Below, piece by piece: positions 21,169 through 32,247 of a DNA stretch of 64,000 nucleotides. The position numbers and the translations under genes are program-made. The stretch spans positions 367,530 to 431,529 of the forward strand of contig JBNGIO010006255.1 of NCBI GenBank assembly GCA_049999805.1. The letters run 5' to 3'. Each line of letters opens with the position of its first letter. Within the stretch, counting starts at the first letter, position 1. This DNA is from Folioceros fuciformis. Its lineage: Eukaryota; Anthocerotophyta; Anthocerotopsida; Anthocerotales. Under the pieces are notes generated by a model. The model was not told where the DNA came from, made no database searches, and worked only from the letters and a program-made list of their open reading frames with translations.

Positions 21169-21487
21169 TCAAGGGTCGTTTGGTCTCGTCACTCGCAATC
21201 CTGATTCCTGTCCTGCGCTGCCGCCGCAGGCGAAGGGTGTACACCTGCTCTCCCTGGTCTCCCTCTGGGCCCTTCTGTCTCTCGGTCTTACTCCTGCTCT
21301 TGCCGGCATTCATTCTCCGCGCTCCCCGCAGCCCGCGCGATCGTCCGCAAATGCGGAAACAGCCCGCTTCGCAATTGGTGCGGATCGCAGGTGCGGCTGG
21401 CGGGTACGGGCATGAGGCCGGGACGCTGCGGGGGTCTTGGAGGAGCGGCCTCGGCGCTGGCGGGGAGGTAGGTCCGTGAGGCAGGCC

Positions 21488-24400
21488 ATGGATCCCCGGG
21501 GCTTGGTTCCCCCAGGGACTGCGCACCAGCAGATGCTGCAGCAGCAGGCGGCGCACCAGCAGGCGCTGCACAGGCAGGCGTTGTTGCAGCATCAGCAGCA
21601 ACAGCAGAATCTGTATGCGCAGCAGAGCGGGTACCAGCAGGGAGGGATGAGCCATGTGAACGGTGGGGCGGCAGGGTCTCAAGCGAAGCCCGGCGGTCTG
21701 CGCGCAAGCCGGGAGGGAGGTTTTGCCGACCTGAATGCGGAGCCGCCGGCCAGCGACGGTGAGGCGGATGGTCCGGTTCCCAGCGACAGCACTCCCAGTG
21801 CGGCCACCATGCCGCACCAGGAAGGCAGCAGGTATTTCGCCGAGCCGTGTGTGGTTTTGGTGCTGAAAAGTGACGGGGAGGAGGGAATTGTTGATTCTGC
21901 TGCCACGTGTATTGAGATTCCGTCTTTTTCTTGTATCCTGCGCTGGTCAGGGCGTCCCCGCCTGAAGAGAAGAAGAAGAGGAAGAAAGGGAGTAAGGAAG
22001 GCCCGGTGGTGAAAGATGGACTAGAGGATTTGAGGAAGTCAGCCAAGCCAGCGAAGTCACGCGCAAAGCCTAAGAGCGAACACCTTGACACGGGGCTGGA
22101 CGGTGATACGGATTCGCAAGTAACGGGCGTTCCGACCACGAGAGAGGAGAAACTCAAAAGCTTGAAGGCGGTACGATGAATGAGGCCAAGCCAAAGCTTG
22201 GAGTGCGCTTTTTGCTCCTGCTCGTTTCACACCGAGGTTACTTATCGTTGTCCTACAATTTGTGCAGGGTCTCGTGCACGTTGCAAAGAAGCTCCCAAAA
22301 AACGCGCACGCGCAGTTTTTTCTGGGGCTCATGTTTCAGCGCTTGGGGCAGCCTGCTAAAGTGAGCATTTTCTTAGACACGGTCGTTTTCTGCGATGATG
22401 CAAGTTGAGCACTGTATTTTGAAAAATCTTCTACATAGCTGCAACTTCACATCATTGTCTCTATCCTGGCAGGCCGCCACATACTTCGAAAAGGCTGCCG
22501 AGATCCTTAAGCAGTCAGAGGAAGAGAGTGGGCAAAACCGAGCGCAGTTCCTTCAACTCGTTCAGATCCACCAGGCAGAGGTCGGGTGCTGTAGGATTTT
22601 GAGTTGTGGAAGGATATGTTCAGAGACTGCTCTTGACCTGAGGGGAAAGCTTACTGAATATCAAGATCTGAATCATGTTTTCGTAGATTCTTCTAATATA
22701 GCAACCGTTGGGAATGCAGTGTTTGTTGCACAGCAACCTCATGGTTCAACTGGGACATTCGGGGAAAGAGCTGAAAAGGGAGGAGTTGGAGGGCGTGATC
22801 AGTAAGGTCAGGGAAGGGGCACAAGAAGACAGTGGCCAAGCTTCGATTTGGAACACTTTGGGATTGCTGCTTTTCAGGACTGGGCGAGTACAGGTGATCT
22901 TGCTTAACGCTGAATATCGTTGCTCTCAATCTCTCAATTTTATGCTCATGTCTTTGTTGTCTTTGGACAGAGTGCTGTGGCTGTTTTTTCTGCACTGTTG
23001 AGCATAGTTCCAGACTATCTGGATGCACTGGCCAACCTGGGTGTCGCTCATATGCAAAGGTAGTGTTATCAGATATACTACTTACGAAAGGTTGAGATTC
23101 CTATGTGGATGCCAAGGTCCTTAATGAGTAGGGGAACTTTTTCCATGGAGCTCCTAACAGTCGATTCTGAAATTGCAGTGGACATCTCTTGAATGCAATG
23201 CGTTGTTTTCAAGCTGTGCTGGAAAAGGAAAGAACTCACCCAGGTGCCTTAGTAAATTACGGGGCCCTTCTGATACATCAATATGGTTTCTCAGGTTTGC
23301 ACCACCCATTCAAACACGTGTTGTGCATCGAATTGTACTTGTTTCCAATATTAAATTGTCTTTGTGAACTGTACGTTTAGGGACAGCAGCTAGATCTGGG
23401 GGGTACAACGGTGTTTACTCCTTGCAGCACACTGCGGCTGTCGCTGCTCAACAATATCTGCAGTCTGCCGTGAAGGATGATCCGAAGGCTGCTCATATAT
23501 GGTCCAATCTTGCCGCAGCTTATGCAGCATCTGGCAGCATATGGGATGCAAATAAGTGCTTAGAACAGGTACGATATTTACACAGCTTCTAGGTTGAGTG
23601 AATGTCTTCCACTTGTGATTTGTTTCTTCTTGGGAAATGTTTATGGTATCTCGTATTTCAGCACTCTTGCCCCCTAAATCGTGTTACTTTTGGGTTCTTT
23701 GCAGGCAGCAAAATTGGAGCCGTATAGGATGTCAACTCGGTTTGCTGTCGCTGCTCATCGGTTACGGGATGTTGAGCGGCTGGATGGTTCCGCGGAACAG
23801 GCTGAGCAGCTCAACTGGGCAGCAAATGAAATGGCATCCCTTTTACGAGAAGGGGACTCTACCGTGCAGCCTCACCTGGCATGGGCAGGTTTAGCTATGG
23901 TTAATAGGGCGCAGCATGAGACTGTAGCTTCGTTTGAGGGAGGTGGATTGGACCTCAAAGAAGTAGAGGATCGGGCTATTCGAAGTCTTCACCAGGTCAG
24001 CATACGGATATCCGGTCAAGTGAATTTGGCAAGAGGATGAAGTGTTGGTGCTGTTATTGTATTTCTAGCTTTTCTCACAGAAATCTGGGGTACTTGCAGG
24101 CAATAGACGAAGATCCAAACAATGCTGTCCCGTGGCATCAGCTTGGATTACATACACTATGTACTTTACAATTTGGGGATGCACTCAAGTACTTCAGAGC
24201 AGCAATTGCTAGACGGCATAACTGCCCAGTGTCATGGTCCAATTTAGGTGACGTTCGTGACCCCTTATTGATGCTTACGTACACAGGCCCTGCAGAGATT
24301 GAGCAGTTGCCGCTGTTCTTAACTAAAGGCAGAGAACAATGATAGGGTTACCGTCATGTGTGAAGAACATGACTGAAAACTGTTGACTGTCTCATGCAGG

Positions 24401-25154
24401 TATTGCTCTTCAGTTCTCGGACGACCCATCTAGTGCTGAAGCCGTGTATAAACAGGCCCTTGCTCTTGCTCGTCCAGAGCTAGTACACACTATTCTTTCA
24501 AACCTGGGGAATCTTTACCGGCAAAAGAAGCGTTTCAGTGAGGCTCATGCTGTTTACCGGAAGGCGCTGGAGCTATGCCCCGACTACGCACCAGCTTACA
24601 ATAACCTGGGCCTCCTGCACATTGCAGAAGGGGATTGGGATCTTGCAATAGCGTCATTTGATAGGGCTTTGGCTGCAGATCCTTACTTTGAAGCGGCGAG
24701 GTCCAACAAGATGAAGGCAGAAGTGTTGGCACAAGTCGGTAAGAGCTCACTTTCCACTAAGCCAACCTCATCACAACCACCAAATGCTCCAGTTCTTCCA
24801 GTCCCAAGTCCTGCTTCTGATACCCAAGTGCTGCTTTCTTCAGATCACCCACTGAACCTAGCCTCAGCATCAGGGCAAGGTTCAGAAGTCGTCCACTCTT
24901 CAGAACCACCTCAACACAAAGCTCCACACCAATCCCATGACCTGCAGTCATCGCAGTCTGTACCATGTATACCGACAGTCCAAACCAGCCAGCTCCCTTT
25001 TGGTCCATCAGTCGTCAATTCTTTGCAAGTGCCGCAACTTGCTTCTTCTAACTCCATGGCTACTCTGTCTGTCCCCTCGCCTGTAGCTGCTAGAGCGTCG
25101 TCATCCCGTCAATCTCACCAGCGAGAGCCCTTTCCGCTGCCTTCAATTTCTTGA
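21488..25154 (+). CDS. multi-exon tetratricopeptide repeat (TPR) protein, plant SPINDLY/OGT-like TPR family without catalytic domain
   Basis: ATG at 21488 opens a Gln/His-rich head (QQQAAHQQ, QHQQQQQ). A lysine-rich acidic-basic linker (EEKKKRKKGSKEG) follows and then a long series of TPRs spread over about ten short exons: AHAQFFLGLMFQRLGQPAKAATYFEKA, ASIWNTLGLLLFRTGR, PDYLDALANLGVAHM, AHIWSNLAAAYAASGS, NNAVPWHQLGLHTLCTLQFGDA and, in the last exon (from about 24401), TILSNLGNLYRQKK and APAYNNLGLLHIAEGDWD. The tail is Ser/Pro-rich and disordered, ending at TGA 25154. TPRs are protein-binding scaffolds. The repeat spacing resembles plant proteins annotated as SPINDLY/OGT-like, but no glycosyltransferase domain is present, so enzyme activity should not be assumed. 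Confidence 0.82.
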
Positions 25155-26520
25155 CGTGGGTGAATTTTGTTTAAACAAATAACATTTTATGCGCACGCCG
25201 CATGGCGGACGTCTCTTCTTTACGTGTTGGGCTGGGTCCGGACCAGAGATGGTTTCAATTTTAAATTGCGTTGTACATTAGTGTCGGTGTGAACATGTGG
25301 AAATGTGCAGTACAAGTAAAGAAAGTTACTCATTCCTCCATTCCGTTTTTTTAGCAAGATGTATATGCACGTAGAAGCACCGCAGGGCGGCGCTAACAAG
25401 CGGCCCTGTGGGCCTTTTTACGGGATGGAGTGTCTAAAGTCGCCTAGTACCCTATCGTACCATAGAATTTGGCTCGAGGATGCTTGTTTCCCAAGCTGCC
25501 CTCGCATAGCTCCCGCTCAAGGATGCTTAGCCATGGAAATTCAAATGGAATGGATCCCGTGTGACTATCACTTCTGCAGGCAGGGGATAGGTTTGGTTAC
25601 CATTTCCTTCTTCTAGCCATGCCATGTAGAGGAAGTTCTTCAATTAGAATAATATTCAATAACTATAGGGGCTTCATCACCCACTCCAATGCTAGGTAGA
25701 TCATTATCTGAATTACTTTATTACGTAATAAATAAATAAGAGTTTAGTTGGGTTTAGGGTTTAGTTGTGCAGCAAAGTGGAGGAGATGAAGCTATGTTGA
25801 GTGATCCGAACCTTTGTCGCATAGACTTTGTCTTCTCATCTCAACAATGGAGACTAAGCTTAGACCCAGTTCCTCTTTGTTGTTTAGGTATGCAGCAAAG
25901 GGGAGGCGATGAACCCAGCAAAGGGGAGGCGATGAACCTATGTTGAGTGATCCGAATCTTTGTCGCATAGACTTTGTCTTCTCTCCTTCCTAGAATCTTG
26001 TACCCACACTTGACACACTACCCACTTGTCATTTGTACGTGTAAGCTGAAAAGAACACAACACAAGGCTTGAAGCTCCCGCTGAAAAGAACTCATCACAA
26101 GGCTTAAAGCTCCCAGATATTGATTTTACTGCGCAGTAAGAGATGACAAGACTATACTTGTTCAAGAGCATTATCTCCTGCCCACACCTTATCCCACGCA
26201 GGGCAAAGCCAATGTCCTCCCTTATAGTGTGGGAGAAGTGGGTTAAGGGGAGGGGGATCAATGCTGCCAAATGGAAGTGACGAATCCTGGAAGCCTTAAA
26301 ACTGCCCATGCCTTAGACGCTGGGCGGCGAGGGAGCGTGAAGGAGAAATGGTGCACGCTTGTGCTGTCGCCTCGCCTAGCCAGGTTCAGTGCAACAGGCA
26401 ACAGAGGGGAACCCGCGGGGGAGTCGCCCCAACCCTGGTTGAAGCGGGGGAGGGAATCCTGGCCCCCGATTGGTCCCTGCCGATTACTGTCAGTGCATGC
26501 ACCTGGCCGCGCGCCCGGCC
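25155..26520. other. intergenic, with a local direct duplication
   Basis: 3' flank of the TPR gene followed by AT-rich sequence. About 65 bp around 25773-25838 (AGGAGATGAAGC...GTCGCATAGACTTTG) recur at about 25920-25983, and CACAAGGCTT-AAGCTCCC recurs twice at 26060-26115. TTTAGGG-like words occur near 25750. No coding gene recognised. The GC-rich part from about 26380 is the LHCII promoter. Confidence 0.55.
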
Positions 26521-26533
26521 TGCCTTCCAAACA

Positions 26534-26540
26534 TATTTAT
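26534..26540 (+). promoter_or_regulatory. TATA-like element of the LHCII gene
   Basis: TATTTAT about 102 bp before the ATG at 26642, in a GC-rich upstream region with an inverted CCAAT (ATTGG near 26469). The arrangement is usual for light-regulated antenna genes, but light control is inferred from the family. Confidence 0.45.
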
Positions 26541-26641
26541 TGTGTGAGCAGGCTGATTTGTTGGACATCACGATCTCCAGCGCCAGCGAAGCCTCCCGTT
26601 CCACTTGGCCCCGTTCTTCCTGGTGGGAGGCAGCAAGAGCC

Positions 26642-27625
26642 ATGGCCGCCGTCTCGGCATGCATCAGCAGCGCCTCCTTCGCCGGGCAGGCCGTGCTGAA
26701 GGCGCCCTCTGAGCTCTCCAGGAAGGTGAACGGCGGTAAGGCTGTGGACGCCAGGGTCACCATGCGGAAGTCGCAGACCTCCAAGTCCGATAGCATCTGG
26801 TACTGGATCGTGAATTTGTTACTGGCCCAGGGAGGGAATTGGGTGGGGGTGGGATGGAGGGTGAGACGGGGTTGAGTGGTGGATTGATTGAGTGAGTGAG
26901 TGATGGAATTGTTGTGGTGTTGGTGGTGTGATGTGACTTGACGCGACGTGACGTTAACGCTTTGGGTTTGCAGGTACGGGCCCGACAGGCCCAAGTACCT
27001 CGGCCCGCTCTCCGGGGAGCCCCCGAGCTACCTCAAGGGAGAGTTCCCGGGCGACTACGGGTGGGACACGGCAGGCCTGTCGTCGGACCCCGAGACGTTC
27101 GCCAGGAACCGGGAGTTGGAGGTGATCCACTCGCGGTGGGCGTTGCTGGGGACGCTCGGGATCGTGACTCCCGAGATTCTGGCCAAGTACGGGGTGCCTA
27201 TCCAGGAGCCCGTGTGGTTCAAGGCCGGAGCGGTCATCTTTTCCGAGGAGGGGCTGAATTATCTGGGCAACCCGGCTCTCATCCACGCCAAGAGCATCCT
27301 GGCCGTGCTGGCCGTGCAGGTGATCTTGATCGGGGCGGTGGAGGGATACCGCATTGCGGGCGGGCCGCTGGGCGAGGTGACCGACCCGCTCTACCCCGGC
27401 GGGGCCTTTGACCCCCTCGGCCTCGCCGACGACCCCGACACCTTCGCCGAGCTCAAGGTGAAGGAGATCAAGAATGGAAGACTGGCCCAGTTTTCCGCCT
27501 TTGGCTTCTTTGTGCAGGCCATCGTCACCGGCAAGGGCCCCATCGAGAACCTCCTGGACCACCTGGCCGACCCCTCCAACAACAACGCCTGGGCCTACGC
27601 TACCAAATTTGTCCCCGGGAACTAG
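26642..27625 (+). CDS. chlorophyll a/b-binding protein of LHCII (Lhcb), two exons
   Basis: Light-harvesting antenna protein of photosystem II in the thylakoid membrane. Exon 1 (26642-26799) encodes a Ser/Ala-rich transit peptide and the mature start [11 protein letters not shown] 174-nt intron splits the Trp codon of WYGPDR, the LHCII trimerisation motif. Exon 2 (26974-27625) has helix B with [13 protein letters not shown], a middle helix ([19 protein letters not shown]) and helix A with [23 protein letters not shown], followed by [13 protein letters not shown] and [15 protein letters not shown]. Chlorophyll ligands (Glu/His/Arg in helices) are present. The usual AMFSMFGFF reads AQFSAFGFF, an uncommon change in helix A. 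Codons are strongly GC-ending, as for a highly expressed gene. Could be Lhcb1/2/3-like; subtype not assigned. Confidence 0.93.
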
Positions 27626-28343
27626 ATCATCCGTGAACGCGGTTCCGCTCCCGGGCCGTCAAGCTCGCCCGCTTGAAACCCAATTCGCTGATGTCCTCCG
27701 CGGCTGGAACTTTTGCGTGATGCCGACTACAATGTCATCCCACTTGTGTACAACGTTTCTGTTTCTTTCGCTGCTGCTGCGACAGCATATCGCACTCCCC
27801 CGTCAGCAAGTTCGAGCAGTCCATTGCCAAATGTCGAATGTCTTGCACCTAGAAGCCGAATGTGGAGAACTTGGCCAGCATTCCACATCCGGAGCGCTGC
27901 GTCTGCACTCCTGCTGACGGTTGTGTAAACTTCTTCTCTCCTTCACGATGCTTTGTTTGTCTCATTTGCCTAATGAATGCAGTTTGTGTCGTTTTGATTC
28001 ACATTGTCTACGGACAGCGTCTCAATTTGTGTACCTGCCATGCTCTCCTTCTCCGGCCTCCTCGCTGTCCTCTGCGCAATCCGCAGTCGCCCTGGTCACA
28101 CCTGCTGGAAGGACCGTGTTTCACATTCAAACGAATCCGAGACGTATCACATTTGAATGGTTTGCTGCCCTAATCATGGACGAAAACTAGTCACAGTCGA
28201 CTTTCTGCGATTCATGGAAACTGCGACTTTTGCGACTCGCTCGTTGATCCTGTCTTGATCGAAATGGGTCTGCTGGATTGACAAGAGGAGTAGCTGACAG
28301 CTGTTGCGCAGAGCAGGGGAACGTGCGGAATTGGATTGGGAGA
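27626..28343. other. 3' flank of LHCII and promoter of COX11
   Basis: No recognised gene. The first few hundred bases are probably the LHCII 3' untranslated region; the remainder leads into the COX11 start. Short frames here have no recognisable content. Confidence 0.5.
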
Positions 28344-29642
28344 ATGTTGCGGCACTGTGGTCCAAGGGTGTTACGGGGTTTGAATGCGGGTGCTCGACGA
28401 GGGTGGATTTTGGAAGCGGAATGCAGGTCTGGAGTGGCAGGGGCAGGGGGAGGTTGTGGGTTCAGCTCGCAGGCTGGAGGAGATCCTGGAAGGCCAGGTC
28501 TGAGGAGGAATTTCGGAAATGGGGCTGCTGCCCGGGCACATCCAGGGCAGAAGAATTCGCAGGGGACGCTCATGTACCTCACCGCCTTGGTTGTGGCTAT
28601 GTTGGGATGTACGTACGCTTCCGTGCCACTGTATCGAAAGTTCTGTCAGGCTACTGGTTATGGGGGGACTGTGAAGCGGCGTGAGGTGAGCTGGTTGTGA
28701 CATGAAGGATTTGCTGTACCCGTGGGTTTCCGGTCTTGTCGTGGCAGCGGAACTGGTTCATCGGCCCAGTGGCTGCTTGCAGACAGTGGAGGAAAAGATT
28801 GCAAGGCAGGCTGCTGAAGGCTCAGCCGCGCCGGTCAGGTGAATTATGCTCCTGCTGCTGCTTCTGCTGGCTTGGATGGTTTGCAGGGGAGTGAATTTGG
28901 GGGAGGGGAAGCCGCTGCATACCCTAATCGATAGGGTTTGTTAATGTGTCTTTCGGTAGGGAGCTGGTGGTGCAGTTTAATGCGGATGTCGCGGATGGTA
29001 TGCCCTGGAAGTTCACGCCAACTCAACGGGAGGTATGGGCATTCGGAGTTCACCGTCTGGCTTTGTGGTTACGAGGGATGGTGGTGATCCATGCTGGTCT
29101 TTTTTTCTTCCCATGTTTGGATTCGGATGTGTAGTTAAAGGTGAGGCCGGGGCAGAGCACTCTGGCTTTCTACACAGCAGAAAACACCAGCTCCAAGTCC
29201 ATCACGGGAGTATCGACATACAATGTCACTCCTATGAGGGTACACAACGTCACTCTCAGAAGCCTGGTTCGAAGCAAGGTCAGAACCGGAAATTGATCTG
29301 CCCTTTGGTGTGCCCATGCAGGCTGGAGCCTACTTCAACAAGATCCAGTGCTTTTGTTTCGAGGAGCAGCGGCTTCGTGCTGGAGAGAAGCTTGACATGC
29401 CTGTGAGTTGTGTTTCCTTGGAGCCTGTTATACTTCCCTCCTTGTGGTTGGGGTCCTCATCCACTACACAGGCCTGACCTGACAAGATGTCTCCTGGTTA
29501 TGACTGTGGACCGCAGGTCTTCTTCTACATTGACCCAGAATTCGCCACGGATCCAAGGATGGATGGCGTCAACTCCTTAGTCTTGTCTTACACATTTTTC
29601 AAAGTAGAGGATGAGAAACAGGATGAAACATCCGAATCCTAG
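28344..29642 (+). CDS. COX11: cytochrome c oxidase assembly protein COX11 (CtaG), six exons
   Basis: Mitochondrial inner-membrane copper chaperone that delivers Cu(I) to the CuB centre of COX1. Start at 28344 gives an Arg/Gly-rich mitochondrial presequence and, near residue 75-95, a single membrane anchor ([20 protein letters not shown]) followed by [11 protein letters not shown]. Exons (28344-28685, 28783-28838, 28960-29032, 29135-29239, about 29322-29402, and the last to 29642) encode [31 protein letters not shown], the copper-binding CFCFEEQ, and [12 protein letters not shown] with [10 protein letters not shown]. All hallmark residues are present and the frame ends at TAG 29640-29642. Introns are 79-121 nt. 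Confidence 0.93.
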
Positions 29643-30358
29643 GAAAACTCAGACTTGCAGGCAGCAGGCAGGAGGCAGGCAGCACACCGTTTCCCAGACC
29701 TCTCAGCCACTATACATTGTCAACATCCAGGTACGGATCGCTTTGTGATAGTTCATTTCACGGTCCTTAACCACCTTCGAAGGTCTGCAGTGGGCTCACC
29801 GAACACGTCGTCTGTAGGTTTCCATCCCTGCGGAATCACAGCCGGAGGTGATGGGTACGAGGAATGACCAGTACGCCACCGCGTGAAAGGGGGCTGAAAC
29901 CAGTCGGCTGCAGGCAGCTGAGCCACACTGTAGCAGGGAAGCCTAGCTACAGCCGAAATCTGAAAGGAATAAAAGCATCACGCGAGGCGCCAACATCGTG
30001 TTATCTCGTCAGTGAGTCTACCCTGTTGACTTTGATAGCGTAAATAATTGGCTCAGCGTGCACTGAAAAATAATTTGCACAACACGCACTGCATGTAGAC
30101 GACTGAATTAGCTCAGCGCCTCGGATGGTCGCAGGGCTCCGAGTCAGGGGCTCACAAATGTTGGCGAGGTCGTGAGCCTTATGACGTGAAACGCGTGTAT
30201 CGGTTCCAGGAGCCGGCCGGCTACCTTTCGTACCACCTTCCTTGCACCTTCTCCCTTGAGTGGCACATTTCCTTCCACATCTGCTTGCCGCAGTACAATC
30301 CTTACGTTCCTCACTCCCCTCCGTCCCAGGCGTGGTGTTCCATTCCGGCTTTGCAACC
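29643..30358. other. intergenic between COX11 and NDP kinase
   Basis: Short direct repeats of GGCAGCAGGCA at about 29660-29690, then unremarkable sequence with no recognisable gene; the last part should hold the NDP kinase promoter and leader. Confidence 0.5.
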
Positions 30359-31862
30359 ATGAAGATGCGTGTCGCCAATGCGGTGTCCAGAGCTCTGCGG
30401 GCTTCGGCGGCGGCTTCACGCCGCTCCCTCCACTCCGGTTTGTCCGCCTGCCTCTTTCGCTGTAGGGCTTGGAAGTGTGGATCCAGCTGCANNNNNNNNN
30501 NNNNNNNNNNNNNNNNNNNNNNNNNNNNNNNNNNNNNNNNNNNNNNNNNNNNNNNNNNNNNNNNNNNNNNNNNNNNNNNNNNNNNNNNNNNCGCCTGCCT
30601 CTTTCGCTGTAGGGCTTGGAAGTGTGGATCCAGCTGCATGTGGCTTGATAAGCACTCGGGTCACGCGCGTCCATCGTAAGATCAGCTGGGAGCTTGACGC
30701 TTGTGCCGCTTTCAGCTGCGGCGGTGGCAGACGAATCTTCGAGATTCTGCTCATGATGTTGTCCCGGCAGCTGCCTGTGGTCAATCTGCATGGAATTGGA
30801 GGAATGGAGTGAACGGGGAGTCAGGGTTGGTGGACTGTATGTTGGGGGGGAAGGGGCGAACGGTCTGAATTGGGAGCCATGGGAAGCTAAGGCACGCGGG
30901 AAGGGTGCGGCTTGATACTGAGCTGATTTGTGTCGCCTTGTTTGCAGAGGGGAGGACATTGGTGCCTGCCTTTGTGATCAAGGGCGGATCGGCAGCTTCT
31001 TCGCAAATCACCCGAGCCGCCGCGGAGGCGCAGGACAGCAGTGCTAGAGGATGGTTTCCGGCAGCTTTTTTCCTCTCAGCTGCAGGTGACACCCTGTAGT
31101 CTTCCGTCGCTTGTCTCATGCATTATGCTCGGAAACTGTAAGGCATGTTCCAGTTCCTACAACAAAGTCTGGCCTGACCTGGTCACCCCTGTCACTCCAG
31201 CTGTGGTTGCCCAAGACCAGAACTTGGAGGCTGCCGAAGTAAGTTCCAAAGTTGGGGAAGTGTTCTGCTTTGTGAATTTGATGTGCTTACTGTAGCTTAG
31301 TTCACAATGGGTTTAATCGTTTTCGCACACAGGTCGAGCGGACGTTCATCGCAATCAAGCCCGACGGGGTGCAGCGAGGCTTGGTAAGACATCCCTGCGT
31401 AGTCACAATCAGTTTGTTCTGTCCTTTTTTTTTTCAACATTTTCCTCACTGCGTTTGATGCAGATTTCTAAGATCATCGGGCGGTTCGAGAGGAAGGGGT
31501 ACAAGCTGGTAGGAATCAAGCTGGTGACACCAAGCAAGGAATTCGCCGAGCGGCACTACGACGATCTCAAGGGGCGTTCCTTCTTCAACGGCCTCACCGA
31601 CTTCCTCAGCTCCGGACCGGTGGTAGCCATGGTGTGGGAGGGGCAAGGTGTGATCAAGTATGGGCGGAAGTTGATTGGCCAAACCAGCCCGCAGGCCTCA
31701 GAGCCGGGCACTATCCGAGGGGACTATGCCATAGTGGTGGGAAGAAACATCATCCACGGGAGCGATGGTCCTGAAACGGCGGAGGCAGAAATCAAGCTCT
31801 GGTTCTCTCCCGAGGAGCTCAACGACTATAACCTCTTCAGCGAGAAGTGGCTCTACGAGTGA
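30359..31862 (+). CDS. nucleoside diphosphate kinase, organelle-targeted type (NDPK3/4-like)
   Basis: Transfers the gamma phosphate of ATP to NDPs through a phospho-histidine. ATG at 30359 opens an Arg/Ala/Ser-rich presequence ([19 protein letters not shown]), typical of mitochondrial or plastid import. After a gap-containing intron, an exon from about 30950 ([18 protein letters not shown]) and one near 31155 complete a long leader. The catalytic domain begins [17 protein letters not shown] and continues [36 protein letters not shown], and the active-site [13 protein letters not shown], ending with EKWLYE before TGA 31862. Length and motifs are complete. The leader is longer than in cytosolic isoforms, which favours an organelle isoform. 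Exact splicing of the first exons is uncertain because of the gap. Confidence 0.9.
30445..30638. other. second assembly gap (100 N) with 47-bp duplicated flanks
   Basis: Ns fill 30492-30591. Bases 30445-30491 recur exactly at 30592-30638, again 47 bp. It lies in the probable first intron of the NDP kinase gene, so the protein is not affected, but the apparent repeat is not biological. Confidence 0.9.
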
Positions 31863-32247
31863 CCATCGCTTGCAAACCCACCAAATTTTGTTGTGCTTTC
31901 TCCTCGGAAACCGGCCAGGTTGTAATCTATTCCGCGAACGGATGGAACCTCCTGTGCTGTACGCTTTAGTGAAATTGAATTATTTTCTGGTGGTTCGTGG
32001 GTTTACCACGGATCCTCAAAGCAAACTTTCATGCCTGGACATGCAGTCCTGCTGAGAAAGCAAAAGCCTTGATTATGGATATGATTGGCTTCTATTGTAC
32101 ATCTCTATAGACGGGAGACCAAAGCTTCGGAACATCTTTTAGCCAGCCCCCTACATGTTCATCCTCTTGGCTGGATTGTCTACATTGTTCTGAAAGCCGG
32201 AAACCCAAACTACCTAATTGAATAAAAATCGCACGCACCCACCACCA
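31863..32247. other. convergent 3' flanks
   Basis: Between the NDP kinase stop (+) and the ubiquitin E2 stop (-). Contains AATAAA-like signals (for example AATAAAAATC near 32221 lies in the E2 gene's downstream direction). No gene seen. Confidence 0.5.

Noticed and set aside
29255-29320. possible tRNA T-arm (GGTTCGAAGC) inside COX11
   Set aside because: No matching D-arm or acceptor stem; it lies in an intron of a well-supported gene.
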